Shown: positions 27,489 through 36,352 of the stretch, piece after piece
Numbering within the stretch: position 1 is the first letter of the stretch
Layout: every line of letters begins with the position of its first letter
Source: Chitinophagaceae bacterium
GTDB lineage: Bacteria; Bacteroidota; Bacteroidia; Chitinophagales; Chitinophagaceae
Direction of reading: 5' to 3'
Assembly (NCBI GenBank): GCA_022843585.1
Contig: JALHNJ010000005.1
Coordinates: forward strand, 1 to 64,000
Length of the DNA: 64,000 bases
Position numbers and translations under genes: made by a program
Notes under the pieces: generated by a model
Seen by the model: only the letters and a program-made list of their open reading frames with translations
The model's database searches: none
What the model was told of the DNA's origin: nothing

Positions 27489-30487
27489 ATTCCTGAAAAA
27501 AGTTTTTTGAAATTTAACCGATATGTATTGAGGTCAGCAGTTTGAACAGAAAGCTTTATTTTTTTTGCGGTAGAAATATTACCTGTCAGCTTCATAGCTA
27601 TTGCTTCTATAGCCGGTTCTGTGTTTAATGATTCATCTAAATACCGTTTGGCAAATAGTTGAACTTGTTTCGCATCATTTAGTTCAATAGCTAATAACAA
27701 AAGCCATTTTACAAGGATAGGATTACTGTAGGTTATTTTTTCTTCAGCCTGTTTAGTTTGTAAAAATGTTTTGCTCAATCCTGCTCCCGATTGGTAAGCA
27801 GTTCTTGCTATAGCTTCAATTAACAATTCATTGTTCGGGTCAAGTGAAAGAAAATTATTTAACCAGTTCAATCTTGCTGCAACCGGAACTTTATAGGATT
27901 GTTCAATTACAGCATGGATATATGATATAGTTCTGAACTGATCATTGTCTAAATCCGTTACTTGCTGAAGGTTGCGACGGCTGCTTTTATCATTTCCGTT
28001 TAACAAATGAACGTAGGCAAGAGAACTGAGGGCATTCAAATAAGAATTATCAATTGCTATACTTTTTTCATAATATTTTATAGCATCAGCTAGTTTCCCG
28101 GCACGAAAATAAAAATTACCCAATTGATAGAACATTTTTGGTGATTGCAGATGCAATGGTATTTGTTGTAGTAAAACATTCTCCGCTGCAACAGTGTCTC
28201 TCTTTTCCAATAATAAATCTGCCAGATCATTGCTTACAAAAATGTCGTAGGGGTTCAACAGTAATGCCTTTTTAAAATAGTGAACAGCACTATCATGCTG
28301 ATTAGTATTTTTGAAGTAGTACCCAAGGTTGTAATACGAATCTGCGGTGCCACCGGAAGCCTCAATACCTTTCATAAAGTAAGTAAGAGCAGCTACAGGT
28401 TGTTTCTCATCAATTAAAAAATAACCCAGCCCGGCATAGTAGTCTTCGTTGTAAGGATTTAATGCAATAGCTTTTTTATACAAACTGTCAATTGCGGTGG
28501 CTGATTTGGTTCCATCGGCATAATTGCGATAAAATTCAGCCAGCCAGTAATAATTCTCCGCCTCAAATGGCATTACCAGGATTGCCCTCTTTAATAATTC
28601 TTCTGATTTTTCCCCATCAGTTTGCTGGTACAATTCGCTGCGGTTTCGCATCGAAGAGGAATAAGTAGGGTCAATAGAATCGGCTATGGCATAATATTTC
28701 TCTGCTTTCGCAAAAAGCCCTCTTTCTTTATAAATAAAAGCAAGATTTGAGTAGGAAATGGCCCAGTCCCTGTTAATTCGTTCTGTTCCATTTTGTTTTT
28801 TTAGTGCCAGCGATTTTTCAAAATAAAATTCGGCTTCCTTAATTCTTTCCATCTCTAAAAGGGAAACACCAATATTATTATAGCTCCAGATATAGGTACT
28901 GTCTAATGCTAAAACAGAACGATGATAGTTTAATGCTTTTTCGTATTGGTAAACGGCATCATATAAATTGCCCAGTACATTTTTAGGATGATTCCAGGTA
29001 GGTATTATTGATTCAGCTTTTTTGGCATAATAAATTGCACTATCATATTTATGCTGGTATTGCATCAGGTAACTTAAAGCCACATAGATATATGCAGCCC
29101 TGTCTTCAAGCTTAATTGCCTTGCGTAATAGTTGCTCTGCGTCAGGATATTTTTCAAAGTTTTCGTAACGGATAAAGCTAAAAGCTTTATGAAAAGATTC
29201 CATTATCTGGATATTCTTTTTTCGGGGGTCATTTGCCGGTAACAGGCTATCGGCTAATCCAGCATCTATTCCAGCTCTGTAATAAATGGAAGCAGGAGGT
29301 AGCTCACTTTTCCCTTTCAGGTATTCATTTAATACCAATTGGCTGCTTGTTTCCAATATTTCCGCCAAATGATTTTGTAAACTCCACTTTAATTCTGCTG
29401 CTTTTGCTGATTTTAATTGACTCAATCTTTTTATTACACCCAAACTGCTGGAATCTGTACCATACAATTTTTCTTTCGTCAGAAAATAGTTATAACGGTC
29501 AACATATTCTTGTAAAGCCAATAGATCAACAGTGTCTTCAACACCAGTACCACGACCAGCGAGATAGCCGTCATATTTTTTATTTCTGAAAAATGCAATT
29601 GCCTTTGATTTGTTGTCGGGTGATACTTCAGCAAGTAGTTGCTGAGCATCTGGTGCAGTCATAACAGGGTTTTGTTTTCCTTTAGTTGCTGCATTTACTC
29701 GGTTTTTTACCCAATTGCTTAATTCATCTAATGTTACTTTATTATCAGCCGGTTCATCCGCTAGTCCCATCATACCTTGTACAAGGTACCAGGTAAACAA
29801 TCCATGGCCCACAGAGTCTGCTTCATATGAAAATTCATTTACAGCACAGCCCAGTAGTTTCGCAATTTTATCAAAACCTGCCACTATATTATCCTGGGCT
29901 TTTAGAATTCCATCTTTATGCAAATTATAACCCGCATGGCAGGCATCCATGATGAGAGATACTTTTACTTTTTTATTGCTGGCTAAGCGATTGGTATATA
30001 ATTCAAGATCGCTGAGTTTTAATGTGCCTGCAGCACCATGATAGTTGCGGGAGTCGGATGCATCCCAGGCAAGAAAGAATGCTTCATCAAAATCTGCCAC
30101 GGTTTGTACATCACCATGTCCGGCAAAATAAAGTACCAATTCATCTCCTGCTACCAGCCATTTCATTAAATCAAGTATCGAATTATAAATTTTACCAGAA
30201 GTAGCTGCTGTATCGGGTAATAAAAAAACATTTTCCTTTGGAAAACCTCTTATGTCTGTTAGATAGCTGAAAAAAAGTGCAGCATCTTTGTTTGCATATT
30301 TTAAGTTGAGTTTGCTACTGCTGTAATCAGAAATTCCAACAATAAGTGCCGCCTTTCTTTTTCCTGAATCACCTTTTAGTGGTGAGCTTAATGAACTATT
30401 ATACGGCTTAACAATAAGCCCTCTTTCCTGTGCCTGCAGGTTAGTGAACAGATAAAAAAACACTAAGAAAGATGCCCATTTAAGCAT
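27485..30487 (-). CDS. Secreted caspase-family protein with TPR array
   Basis: This 1000-residue protein has a signal peptide (MLKWASFLVFFYLFTNLQAQ) and a caspase/paracaspase-like C14 domain at about residues 44-290. It shows the catalytic His124 in YFAGHGD and Cys183 in SLIMDACHAGY, with the family start AALIVGISDY. A linker with DDTVDLLALQEYVDRYN-like helices follows, then a long TPR array of about 12-14 repeats from about residue 430 to 890 (for example AIKYYEKSIAIDNSYLNALSSLAYVHL). It is predicted to act outside the cytoplasm as a Cys-dependent peptidase or scaffold; no substrate is known. The downstream RHS-like gene starts within its stop codon. The 1113-residue caspase-TPR protein at 55994-59335 shares this plan. 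Confidence 0.88.
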   Translation of the reverse strand: MLKWASFLVFFYLFTNLQAQERGLIVKPYNSSLSSPLKGDSGKRKAALIVGISDYSSSKLNLKYANKDAALFFSYLTDIRGFPKENVFLLPDTAATSGKIYNSILDLMKWLVAGDELVLYFAGHGDVQTVADFDEAFFLAWDASDSRNYHGAAGTLKLSDLELYTNRLASNKKVKVSLIMDACHAGYNLHKDGILKAQDNIVAGFDKIAKLLGCAVNEFSYEADSVGHGLFTWYLVQGMMGLADEPADNKVTLDELSNWVKNRVNAATKGKQNPVMTAPDAQQLLAEVSPDNKSKAIAFFRNKKYDGYLAGRGTGVEDTVDLLALQEYVDRYNYFLTKEKLYGTDSSSLGVIKRLSQLKSAKAAELKWSLQNHLAEILETSSQLVLNEYLKGKSELPPASIYYRAGIDAGLADSLLPANDPRKKNIQIMESFHKAFSFIRYENFEKYPDAEQLLRKAIKLEDRAAYIYVALSYLMQYQHKYDSAIYYAKKAESIIPTWNHPKNVLGNLYDAVYQYEKALNYHRSVLALDSTYIWSYNNIGVSLLEMERIKEAEFYFEKSLALKKQNGTERINRDWAISYSNLAFIYKERGLFAKAEKYYAIADSIDPTYSSSMRNRSELYQQTDGEKSEELLKRAILVMPFEAENYYWLAEFYRNYADGTKSATAIDSLYKKAIALNPYNEDYYAGLGYFLIDEKQPVAALTYFMKGIEASGGTADSYYNLGYYFKNTNQHDSAVHYFKKALLLNPYDIFVSNDLADLLLEKRDTVAAENVLLQQIPLHLQSPKMFYQLGNFYFRAGKLADAIKYYEKSIAIDNSYLNALSSLAYVHLLNGNDKSSRRNLQQVTDLDNDQFRTISYIHAVIEQSYKVPVAARLNWLNNFLSLDPNNELLIEAIARTAYQSGAGLSKTFLQTKQAEEKITYSNPILVKWLLLLAIELNDAKQVQLFAKRYLDESLNTEPAIEAIAMKLTGNISTAKKIKLSVQTADLNTYRLNFKKLFSGI

Positions 30488-30614
30488 AGGGAGGCGGCGG
30501 TTTATTTAAGCTATAAATATACTAAACTATCCTACGGCAAGAGTAAAATACATTGTTGCTTTTACACTGAAAAGAATAATGCTGCACAATAAAGTTGTAA
30601 TAAATTTTCTAAGT

Positions 30615-30640
30615 ATTTATACCCGGTATTGGGTATAAAT
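30615..30640. promoter_or_regulatory. Perfect 10-bp palindromic site upstream of the caspase-TPR/RHS pair
   Basis: ATTTATACCC (30615-30624), a 6-base centre, then its exact complement (30631-30640). It is AT-rich with no T-run, so it is more like a protein-binding site than a terminator. It lies about 130 bases before the caspase ATG, between it and the end of the MocR-like gene. A weak promoter (TTG, 16 bases, TATATTTA) lies between the site and the ATG. Confidence 0.4.
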
Positions 30641-30683
30641 GAATGATCAACGCAAGATGATATTGTAATAATATATTATTTAA

Positions 30684-32129
30684 CTATAGCATCTTTTTTA
30701 TGATTTTCCCCAATAGCATCATTCCATAATCTGCCTCATCATCCCAGGGTCTGGCAAAACTGATGCGGAAGCAATTATTATAATTATGACTGGCAGAAAA
30801 TATTTTTCCCGGAACGATGGAGATATTGTGCTTCATTGCTTCAAAACGTAGTTTAAACGTATTGACTTTTTTATTTAGTTGAACCCATAAAATAAATCCA
30901 CCATGTGGTCTTGATACATTGGTGTCTTCCGGAAAATAATCAATAATGGCCTGCAGGTAGCGAAGGCATTGGGTATGTAAAGCCTTACGAATATTTTTTA
31001 AATGATATTCATACCGGCCATGTTGCAGATAATGTGCAATAGCGGCTTGTGTAAGGGTAGGAGAGCTGATGTTATGAATTCGCTTAATCTGCTTTACTTG
31101 TTCTAAAAATTTTCCGGGAATCATCCAGCCAATGCGATAGCCGGGAGCCAACGACTTACTTAAGGAAGAGCAATGCATCACCATTCCTTTAGTGTCATAA
31201 AATTTACAGGTACGAGGCCGGGTTTTGCCAAAATATAATTCACCATAAATATCATCTTCTATCAATGGAATATTGTTCTTCGTAATAATTTCAACCAGCC
31301 TTTTTTTATTTTCATCAGGCATACAACCTCCTAATGGATTGTTGAAGTTGGGAATTACCACACAAGCTTTAATAGGGAATTTTTTAATGACCTGTTGCAG
31401 GCTATCAATATCAAGACCTGTAACTGGTGAGGCAAGAATTTCTACAACTTTCAATCCCATATTTTCTAACGATTGAAATATGCCAAAGTAATTGGGTGAT
31501 TCTACTGCCACAGTATCTCCCGGTTTTGTAATTGCTTTTATACAAAGAGTAATGGCTTCCAGACAGCCACCTGTTATTACCACATCATCAGCTTTTACTT
31601 TTCCACCCCAGTTAAATGATAAACGAGCTACTTGTTTTCTCAATTCAAGATTGCCTTGTGTATGTTCATAGCTGATGCAGGAATCTTTACTATTGCGTAA
31701 GGCTTGCAGTACCGACTTATTAATTTTTGCAGTGGGTAGTAATGATGCATCAGGTGCAGCCAATGCAAAGTTGATTACTTTATCATTGTGCGAGGCTATG
31801 TCAGAATAAATAGAAGCGATCATTTCCTTTACACTTATATCATGCGATAAAGGAGTGGGTTGAGTCATTTTCGGTAAATCAGGAAAGCGGTGCTGATTAA
31901 AACGAACATAGTAACCAGACTTGGGTCTTGATTCGATCAATCCTTTTCCTTCTAAATGATAATAGGCCTGGAAGGCGGTGCCCATACTAATTCCATATTC
32001 ATCACTCAATACTCTAACGGAAGGAAGTTTATCGCCTATTCGCAATACATCTTCGCTTATCATTTTTTCGAGACCGTCAGCAACTTGCAAATAAAGATGG
32101 TCCTCTGTTGTAAATTTTTCTTTACGCAT
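30684..32129 (-). CDS. MocR-type transcriptional regulator (GntR HTH plus aminotransferase fold)
   Basis: This 481-residue protein joins a GntR winged helix-turn-helix (residues 8-70; LQVADGLEKMISEDVL, SVRVLSDEYGISMGTAFQAYYHLEGKGLI) to a fold type I aminotransferase domain. The latter contains NFNNPLGG, LIEDDIYGELYF, the cofactor lysine in HCSSLSKSLAPGYRIGWM, and HGGFILW. Such regulators usually sense PLP or a PLP-adduct with an amine and control nearby genes. Here it is divergent from a GNAT acetyltransferase and branched-chain aminotransferase pair, which makes amino acid or PLP metabolism the likely signal. It also could retain enzyme activity. Confidence 0.9.
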   Translation of the reverse strand: MRKEKFTTEDHLYLQVADGLEKMISEDVLRIGDKLPSVRVLSDEYGISMGTAFQAYYHLEGKGLIESRPKSGYYVRFNQHRFPDLPKMTQPTPLSHDISVKEMIASIYSDIASHNDKVINFALAAPDASLLPTAKINKSVLQALRNSKDSCISYEHTQGNLELRKQVARLSFNWGGKVKADDVVITGGCLEAITLCIKAITKPGDTVAVESPNYFGIFQSLENMGLKVVEILASPVTGLDIDSLQQVIKKFPIKACVVIPNFNNPLGGCMPDENKKRLVEIITKNNIPLIEDDIYGELYFGKTRPRTCKFYDTKGMVMHCSSLSKSLAPGYRIGWMIPGKFLEQVKQIKRIHNISSPTLTQAAIAHYLQHGRYEYHLKNIRKALHTQCLRYLQAIIDYFPEDTNVSRPHGGFILWVQLNKKVNTFKLRFEAMKHNISIVPGKIFSASHNYNNCFRISFARPWDDEADYGMMLLGKIIKKML

Positions 32130-32141
32130 AAAAAAAGTATG

Positions 32142-32214
32142 AAGTACAAACTAAGAAGTACGAGGAAATCTTCGAAGCAAGGAATTCGAACATCTTACTT
32201 CATGTCTCGTACTT
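32142..32214. repeat. Direct and inverted repeats between the MocR gene and GNAT-ilvE
   Basis: GAAGTACAAACTAA (starting about 32141) and GAAGTACGAGG (about 32155) are near-direct repeats. AAGTACGAG (32156-32164) is inverted at CTCGTACTT (32206-32214). Two TTCGAA palindromes lie between the arms. Placement in a divergent promoter region next to a MocR regulator suggests an operator; an intergenic repeat is the alternative. Confidence 0.4.
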
Positions 32215-32308
32215 GAATCTGATCTAGTCAAAATTACAATAACTGGATCTGTTTTAAATGCATAAATAGTAAAATATTTGCAGTGTCAGATTAAAATTGA
32301 ATCATACC

Positions 32309-32830
32309 ATGAGTAAAATCACCATTATTGATTACAGGAAAGAACATCAACCGTATTTTGAAAAATTTAACCGTCAATGGATAGAAGAATTATTTGAGAT
32401 GGAGCCGGTAGATGAATGGGTATTGACCAATCCTGATAAAGCAATTCTGGAACCCGGTGGTGCTATTTTGATGGCATTGTATGATGGAATTCCGGCCGGT
32501 ACTGTAGGATTAAGAAAATTTGATAATGAAACTTTCGAATTTACAAAAATGGCCGTTGATGAAAATTTTCGCCGCAAAGGAATTGCAGAAGCCATTAGTT
32601 ATGCAAGCTTTAAAAAGGCAAAAGAATTAGGAGCAAAAAAAGTAATTCTATACTCCAATAAGAAAAATGCACATGCCATTAAGTTGTATGAAAAAATTGG
32701 TTTTCAACATGTGGAAGTGGAGGCAGGTGTTTATATAAGAGCCAACGTAAAAATGATAATTGATATTGAACCTGCCGTCGAGGCTGCCAATAATTACGGA
32801 CAACTATTCTTTCATGAAACCAACAATTAG
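32309..32830 (+). CDS. GNAT-family N-acetyltransferase
   Basis: This 173-residue cytoplasmic protein has the GNAT fold. The acetyl-CoA pyrophosphate-binding motif A is MAVDENFRRKGIAEAISYASFKKAKELGAKKVILYS, where the R-R-K-G-I-A turn is typical. Motif B follows as NAHAIKLYEKIGFQHV. The acetyl acceptor cannot be predicted; small molecules and proteins are both possible. The frame is open to a TTG at 32297; the ATG at 32309 gives the usual N-terminus MSKITIIDYR. It is the first gene of a pair with ilvE, 4 bases from the preferred ilvE start, and divergent from the MocR gene. Confidence 0.85.
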   Translation: MSKITIIDYRKEHQPYFEKFNRQWIEELFEMEPVDEWVLTNPDKAILEPGGAILMALYDGIPAGTVGLRKFDNETFEFTKMAVDENFRRKGIAEAISYASFKKAKELGAKKVILYSNKKNAHAIKLYEKIGFQHVEVEAGVYIRANVKMIIDIEPAVEAANNYGQLFFHETNN

Positions 32831-32834
32831 CTAT

Positions 32835-33899
32835 ATGGAATTACTTACTGAGATCCCCGTTAAAAGAGTGCATCGCTCCACTATTACCGAAGTTGATTTT
32901 AATAATCTGGAGTTCGGAAAATACACTTCCGACCATATGTTGTTATGCGATTATACCAATGGTGAATGGCAGCAGCCTATGATATTGCCATTTGCCAATT
33001 TGTCTTTAAGTCCAAGTACATTGGCATTGCATTACGGACAAACTGTGTTTGAAGGAATGAAAGCATTTCGAATGGCAGATGGTCGTATCAATATATTTCG
33101 CATTGATAAACATTACGATCGTTTTGTAAAATCCCTCTACCGGTTATGTATGGCTGCACCATCCAAAGAATTATTTACCGAAGGATTATTGAAATTAGTG
33201 GATACAGATAAAGCATGGGTGCCAAAACAAAAAGGAGCTGCATTATATCTGCGTCCATTCATCTATGCAAGTGAAGCAAGATTTGGTGTAAAAATTTCAG
33301 AAGAGTATCGCTTCATCATTTTTAGTGGCCCTGTTCCTGAATTATATGCCAACCCGATAAAAGTAAAAGTAGAAACCAATTACATACGAGCTGCCAAAGG
33401 TGGAACTGGTTTTGCAAAATGTGGCGGTAATTATGGCGGAGCATATTATCCGACTAAATTGGCAAGAGAGCAGGGGTACGAGCAGGTGTTATGGACGGAT
33501 GGAAAAGAAAACAAATTCATCGAAGAATCAGGAATGATGAATGTGATGTTTGTTATTGATGACACATTAGTAACACCACCCTTATCAGATTCTATTTTAG
33601 ATGGAGTAACAAGAGATTCATTGCTAGCACTGGCAAATGATATGGGTTATAAAACAGAAGAAAGACCTGTTGCGGTTGAAGAGTTAGCTATAGCATTCCG
33701 CAACAAAACTATTACAGAAGCATTTGGTGCTGGTACCGCAGCGGTAGTAGCACCTATTCAAACAATTAATATAAACGGAATAGACTATCAATTGCCCTGG
33801 TATAATAAAGAAAGCCTGTTGAATAAACTAAAAACAAAATTAGAAAACATTCGCACTGGTGTAGAAGCGGACGTACATGAATGGAATTATATAGTTTAA
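32835..33899 (+). CDS. ilvE: Branched-chain amino acid aminotransferase
   Basis: This 354-residue fold type IV PLP enzyme interconverts Leu, Ile and Val with their oxo acids in the cytoplasm. Signature stretches include LHYGQTVFEGMKAFR near residue 55, RIDKHYDRFVKSLYRL near 83, the cofactor lysine region GGNYGGAYYPTKLAREQGYEQVLWTDG near 200, and ITEAFGAGTAAVVAPI near 300. The coding frame stays open back to a TTG at 32760, inside the GNAT gene. The ATG at 32835 is preferred because it matches the family start and avoids overlap; the ATG at 32814 (17-base overlap) is an alternative. It is probably regulated with the GNAT gene. Confidence 0.92.
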   Translation: MELLTEIPVKRVHRSTITEVDFNNLEFGKYTSDHMLLCDYTNGEWQQPMILPFANLSLSPSTLALHYGQTVFEGMKAFRMADGRINIFRIDKHYDRFVKSLYRLCMAAPSKELFTEGLLKLVDTDKAWVPKQKGAALYLRPFIYASEARFGVKISEEYRFIIFSGPVPELYANPIKVKVETNYIRAAKGGTGFAKCGGNYGGAYYPTKLAREQGYEQVLWTDGKENKFIEESGMMNVMFVIDDTLVTPPLSDSILDGVTRDSLLALANDMGYKTEERPVAVEELAIAFRNKTITEAFGAGTAAVVAPIQTININGIDYQLPWYNKESLLNKLKTKLENIRTGVEADVHEWNYIV

Positions 33900-33920
33900 A
33901 CATAAAGCTATGGGTTAGTA

Positions 33921-33948
33921 AAGGCCGGTTATTATAGTCGGCTTTTTA
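33921..33948 (+). terminator. Weak terminator after ilvE
   Basis: AAAGGCCG, a loop of about 11 bases, CGGCTTTTT. The short stem with a T-run makes it plausible but weak. Confidence 0.45.
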
Positions 33949-34032
33949 TGTTACCACTTTACTTGTCGATTTTATAAGCATATCAAAGGGATATCAGCTT
34001 TTGTTTCTGTAAATTCGTTTTCAAACTAACTG

Positions 34033-34722
34033 ATGAAGACAATAATAATAACCGGTGCATCTGGCAACATGGGGCAGGCAGTAGTAAAAAAATTTATGGC
34101 GGAAGGCTATATGGTTGTATCTACATTAGCTCCAAACGATCCAACTGGTATTGCTATACAAGGAAAAAATCTTGAAACTGCAATGGTAGATTTAGCCAAT
34201 GAAGAAGATGCCCGGCAGTTTGTAGAGTTTGCGGCAGTAAAACATGGAAATATCGATGTGGTGGTATTAACCGTTGGTGGCTTTGCAATGGGCAAGATAG
34301 CTGATACAAAAACGGCTGATGTGCTGAAACAATACCAATTAAATTTTGAAACCGCTTACAATGTTGCAAGACCTGCTTTTTTACAAATGATGCAACAAGG
34401 CTATGGCCGCATATTTTTAATTGGCTCCCGGCCGGGGCTTAATATGAAAAACAGCAATGGGATGGTAGCTTATGGCTTAAGCAAATCATTGCTGTTTCGC
34501 CTGGCAGAAATACTGAACGAAGAAGCGAAAGGAGCCAATATTGTTACCAGTGTAGTGGTTCCTTCTACAATTGATACGCCGCAAAACAGGAATTCAATGC
34601 CCGATGCAGATTTTAATAATTGGGTAAAGCCAGATGCCATAGCATCCGCTGTATATTTTCATTGCACAGAAGAGGCAGCTTCATTGCGGGAGCCGGTCCT
34701 AAAGATATATGGTAACTCCTAA
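34033..34722 (+). CDS. Short-chain dehydrogenase/reductase (SDR)
   Basis: This 229-residue NAD(P)-binding Rossmann enzyme carries TGASGNMGQAVV at residues 6-17 for cofactor binding, and VVVLTVGGFAMG in place of the usual NNAG region. The active-site Ser lies in LIGSRPG and Tyr-Lys in YGLSKSLL. It has typical classical-SDR length. It could reduce or oxidise a small alcohol or carbonyl compound; substrate is unknown. It stands between the ilvE operon and an outer-membrane protein gene, with no co-transcription signal. Confidence 0.88.
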   Translation: MKTIIITGASGNMGQAVVKKFMAEGYMVVSTLAPNDPTGIAIQGKNLETAMVDLANEEDARQFVEFAAVKHGNIDVVVLTVGGFAMGKIADTKTADVLKQYQLNFETAYNVARPAFLQMMQQGYGRIFLIGSRPGLNMKNSNGMVAYGLSKSLLFRLAEILNEEAKGANIVTSVVVPSTIDTPQNRNSMPDADFNNWVKPDAIASAVYFHCTEEAASLREPVLKIYGNS

Positions 34723-34861
34723 GTTATATAGTTGATAATTTTACTCAGTTTGTAGAATTGTAGTCATATTGTAGTCATCTTTTTGCTGTCTCTTAATGTT
34801 TAATGTATTTTACCTGTTTTGGCAAGACTTTTGCAAAATCCCCTTAAACAAATTTCTATTT

Positions 34862-35536
34862 ATGAAAACTAAAATCATTGCAGTAGCAATTCTTTCTTTT
34901 ATTACTTTTTCAGCCCAGTCGCAAATATTAAGGGCTGGTGTTAACCTCGCTAATGTAAGTATTACAGATGATGGCGATATTGATGAAAATAAAACCCTCA
35001 CCAGTTTCCAGGTAGGCTTTATTGGTAACATTAAAATTTTGCCCTTCTTATATTTTCAACCCGGCGTATTATTTACCGGAAAAGGTTCTAAAACAGAAGA
35101 TGGAGCTACTACAGACCCTACTTATTACAGAGCTACCACCAATCCATTGTATGTTGAGATACCTGCAAACTTTGTATTAAAAACACCCGGCCCAATTAAA
35201 TTTTTTGCAGGTGCAGGGCCTTATATAGCTATTGGTGTAGCAGGAAAAAACAGGGTAGATGGAAAATTAGCCGGCATTGCTTTTAGCAGCGAAAGAAATA
35301 TTGAATTTTCTGATGATGATCCTTCCACATTAGATTACGAAGAGGGTGCAGGTTTTGGTATCATGAAGCGTTTTGATTATGGTTTAGGTGCCACAGCAGG
35401 AGTTGAAACAAAGAACATTGTATTATCCCTCAACTATGGTTTAGGTTTAGCCAAATTGCAAAGCGGCAGCAACAGTTCTGCAAATGATAATAATAAACAC
35501 CGTGTATTGAGCTTAACGGTAGGTATTAAGTTATAA
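34862..35536 (+). CDS. Outer-membrane beta-barrel protein (PorT-like fold)
   Basis: This 224-residue protein has a signal peptide (MKTKIIAVAILSFITFSAQSQ) and a body made of alternating beta strands ending in VLSLTVGIKL, as in the outer-membrane beta-barrel family PF13568. Barrel-type strands include FQVGFIGNIKILPFLYFQPGVLFTGKG and GAGPYIAIGVAGKN. An extra exposed acidic loop (SDDDPSTLDYEEGAG) is present. The frame reaches further upstream to 34796, but the ATG at 34862 gives a clean signal peptide. Function is unknown; small eight-strand barrels of this kind are common in the phylum. A strong terminator follows. Confidence 0.8.
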   Translation: MKTKIIAVAILSFITFSAQSQILRAGVNLANVSITDDGDIDENKTLTSFQVGFIGNIKILPFLYFQPGVLFTGKGSKTEDGATTDPTYYRATTNPLYVEIPANFVLKTPGPIKFFAGAGPYIAIGVAGKNRVDGKLAGIAFSSERNIEFSDDDPSTLDYEEGAGFGIMKRFDYGLGATAGVETKNIVLSLNYGLGLAKLQSGSNSSANDNNKHRVLSLTVGIKL

Positions 35537-35564
35537 TAGAAAATAGAATAATTAAAATTGTATC

Positions 35565-35600
35565 GTCCCGGTTGCTATACGCAGCCGGGACTTTTTTTTT
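35565..35600 (+). terminator. Terminator of the outer-membrane barrel gene
   Basis: GTCCCGGTTGC (35565-35575), loop TATAC, GCAGCCGGGAC (35581-35591), then nine T. Confidence 0.9.
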
Positions 35601-35638
35601 CTCTCTTGTATCCTCTCTGTATCCCTCACTTTCTATCC

Positions 35639-35669
35639 TTTGTAGTAAAACAGGCAATTCAGTATCTTG
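35639..35669 (+). promoter_or_regulatory. Promoter of the small membrane protein gene
   Basis: TTTG (35639-35642), 20 bases, TATCTTG (35663-35669). It supports the start at 35692. Confidence 0.5.
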
Positions 35670-35691
35670 CACCGCAATAGCAAACACAATT

Positions 35692-36093
35692 ATGCGGTAT
35701 ATAAAATGGATAGGCCTTGCAGCAGCAGTAGTACTAATAGTTTCCTGTTTTACACCCTGGGTTATAATTGAGTCAAAAAACATTACTGTAACCGGGGTTG
35801 ATGCCACGGGTACCAATTTTGGTAAACCCGGTTATTTTCATATACTATTGTCAGCCCTCTTTATTGTATGCACCATCATTCAGCGGGTATGGGCCAAGCG
35901 GTTAAATTTAATGGTCACCGCACTCAACACCGGCTGGGCTCTCCGCAATTTTTTTGTCATCTCCACCTGCCAGGGCGGGGAGTGTCCGGAAAAACAGATC
36001 GGTCTATATCTGGTCATGCTTTCCTCCCTGCTGCTTTTATTATCCGCCCTTTTCCCGGATATGAAGTTGCCACAAACGCAAAAAACAACGTAG
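35692..36093 (+). CDS. Small multi-span membrane protein, function unknown
   Basis: This 133-residue protein shows about four hydrophobic segments: WIGLAAAVVLIVSCFTPWVII, HILLSALFIVCTIIQRVWA, a shorter one around LNTGWALRNFFVI, and IGLYLVMLSSLLLLLSALF. The stretch CQGGECPEKQ between the last two contains a pair of cysteines. The frame runs upstream to 35572, but the -33/-7 boxes lie between, so the ATG at 35692 is chosen. I do not recognise the family. Confidence 0.6.
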   Translation: MRYIKWIGLAAAVVLIVSCFTPWVIIESKNITVTGVDATGTNFGKPGYFHILLSALFIVCTIIQRVWAKRLNLMVTALNTGWALRNFFVISTCQGGECPEKQIGLYLVMLSSLLLLLSALFPDMKLPQTQKTT

Positions 36094-36352
36094 AAAAAAT
36101 TTTGTTTACCGCCGTCCCGTTCTTTGGGCATCCCAGTTGCGTCGCACACTTGTACTGTAATAACACAGATGAGCAATCACAAAATCTTTGTTTAGTTACT
36201 TACATTCCTGTAGTCGAACGTCAATACTCAAACTATTTTAGGTACCACCAATAATTAGGTTACCTTACAACTCAACTAACTCTCCATCCGATTTAAATCT
36301 TCGGGCCAAAGGCCGATTTCATCTGGTATAGGGTGCCAAAACTATACTTGAT

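Noticed and set aside
32142-32214. Insertion sequence or MITE remnant
   Set aside because: No transposase, target-site duplication or second copy was seen in the window; the operator explanation fits the gene context better, though neither is proven.
35868-36254. 128-residue ORF on the + strand
   Set aside because: It overlaps the small membrane protein gene in another frame for most of its length and shows no plausible fold; its remainder is in unexplained intergenic sequence.
36094-36352. Gene or RNA in the 259-base gap before the small-gene cluster
   Set aside because: No open frame with a credible start, no clear hairpin terminator and no tRNA-like fold were seen.
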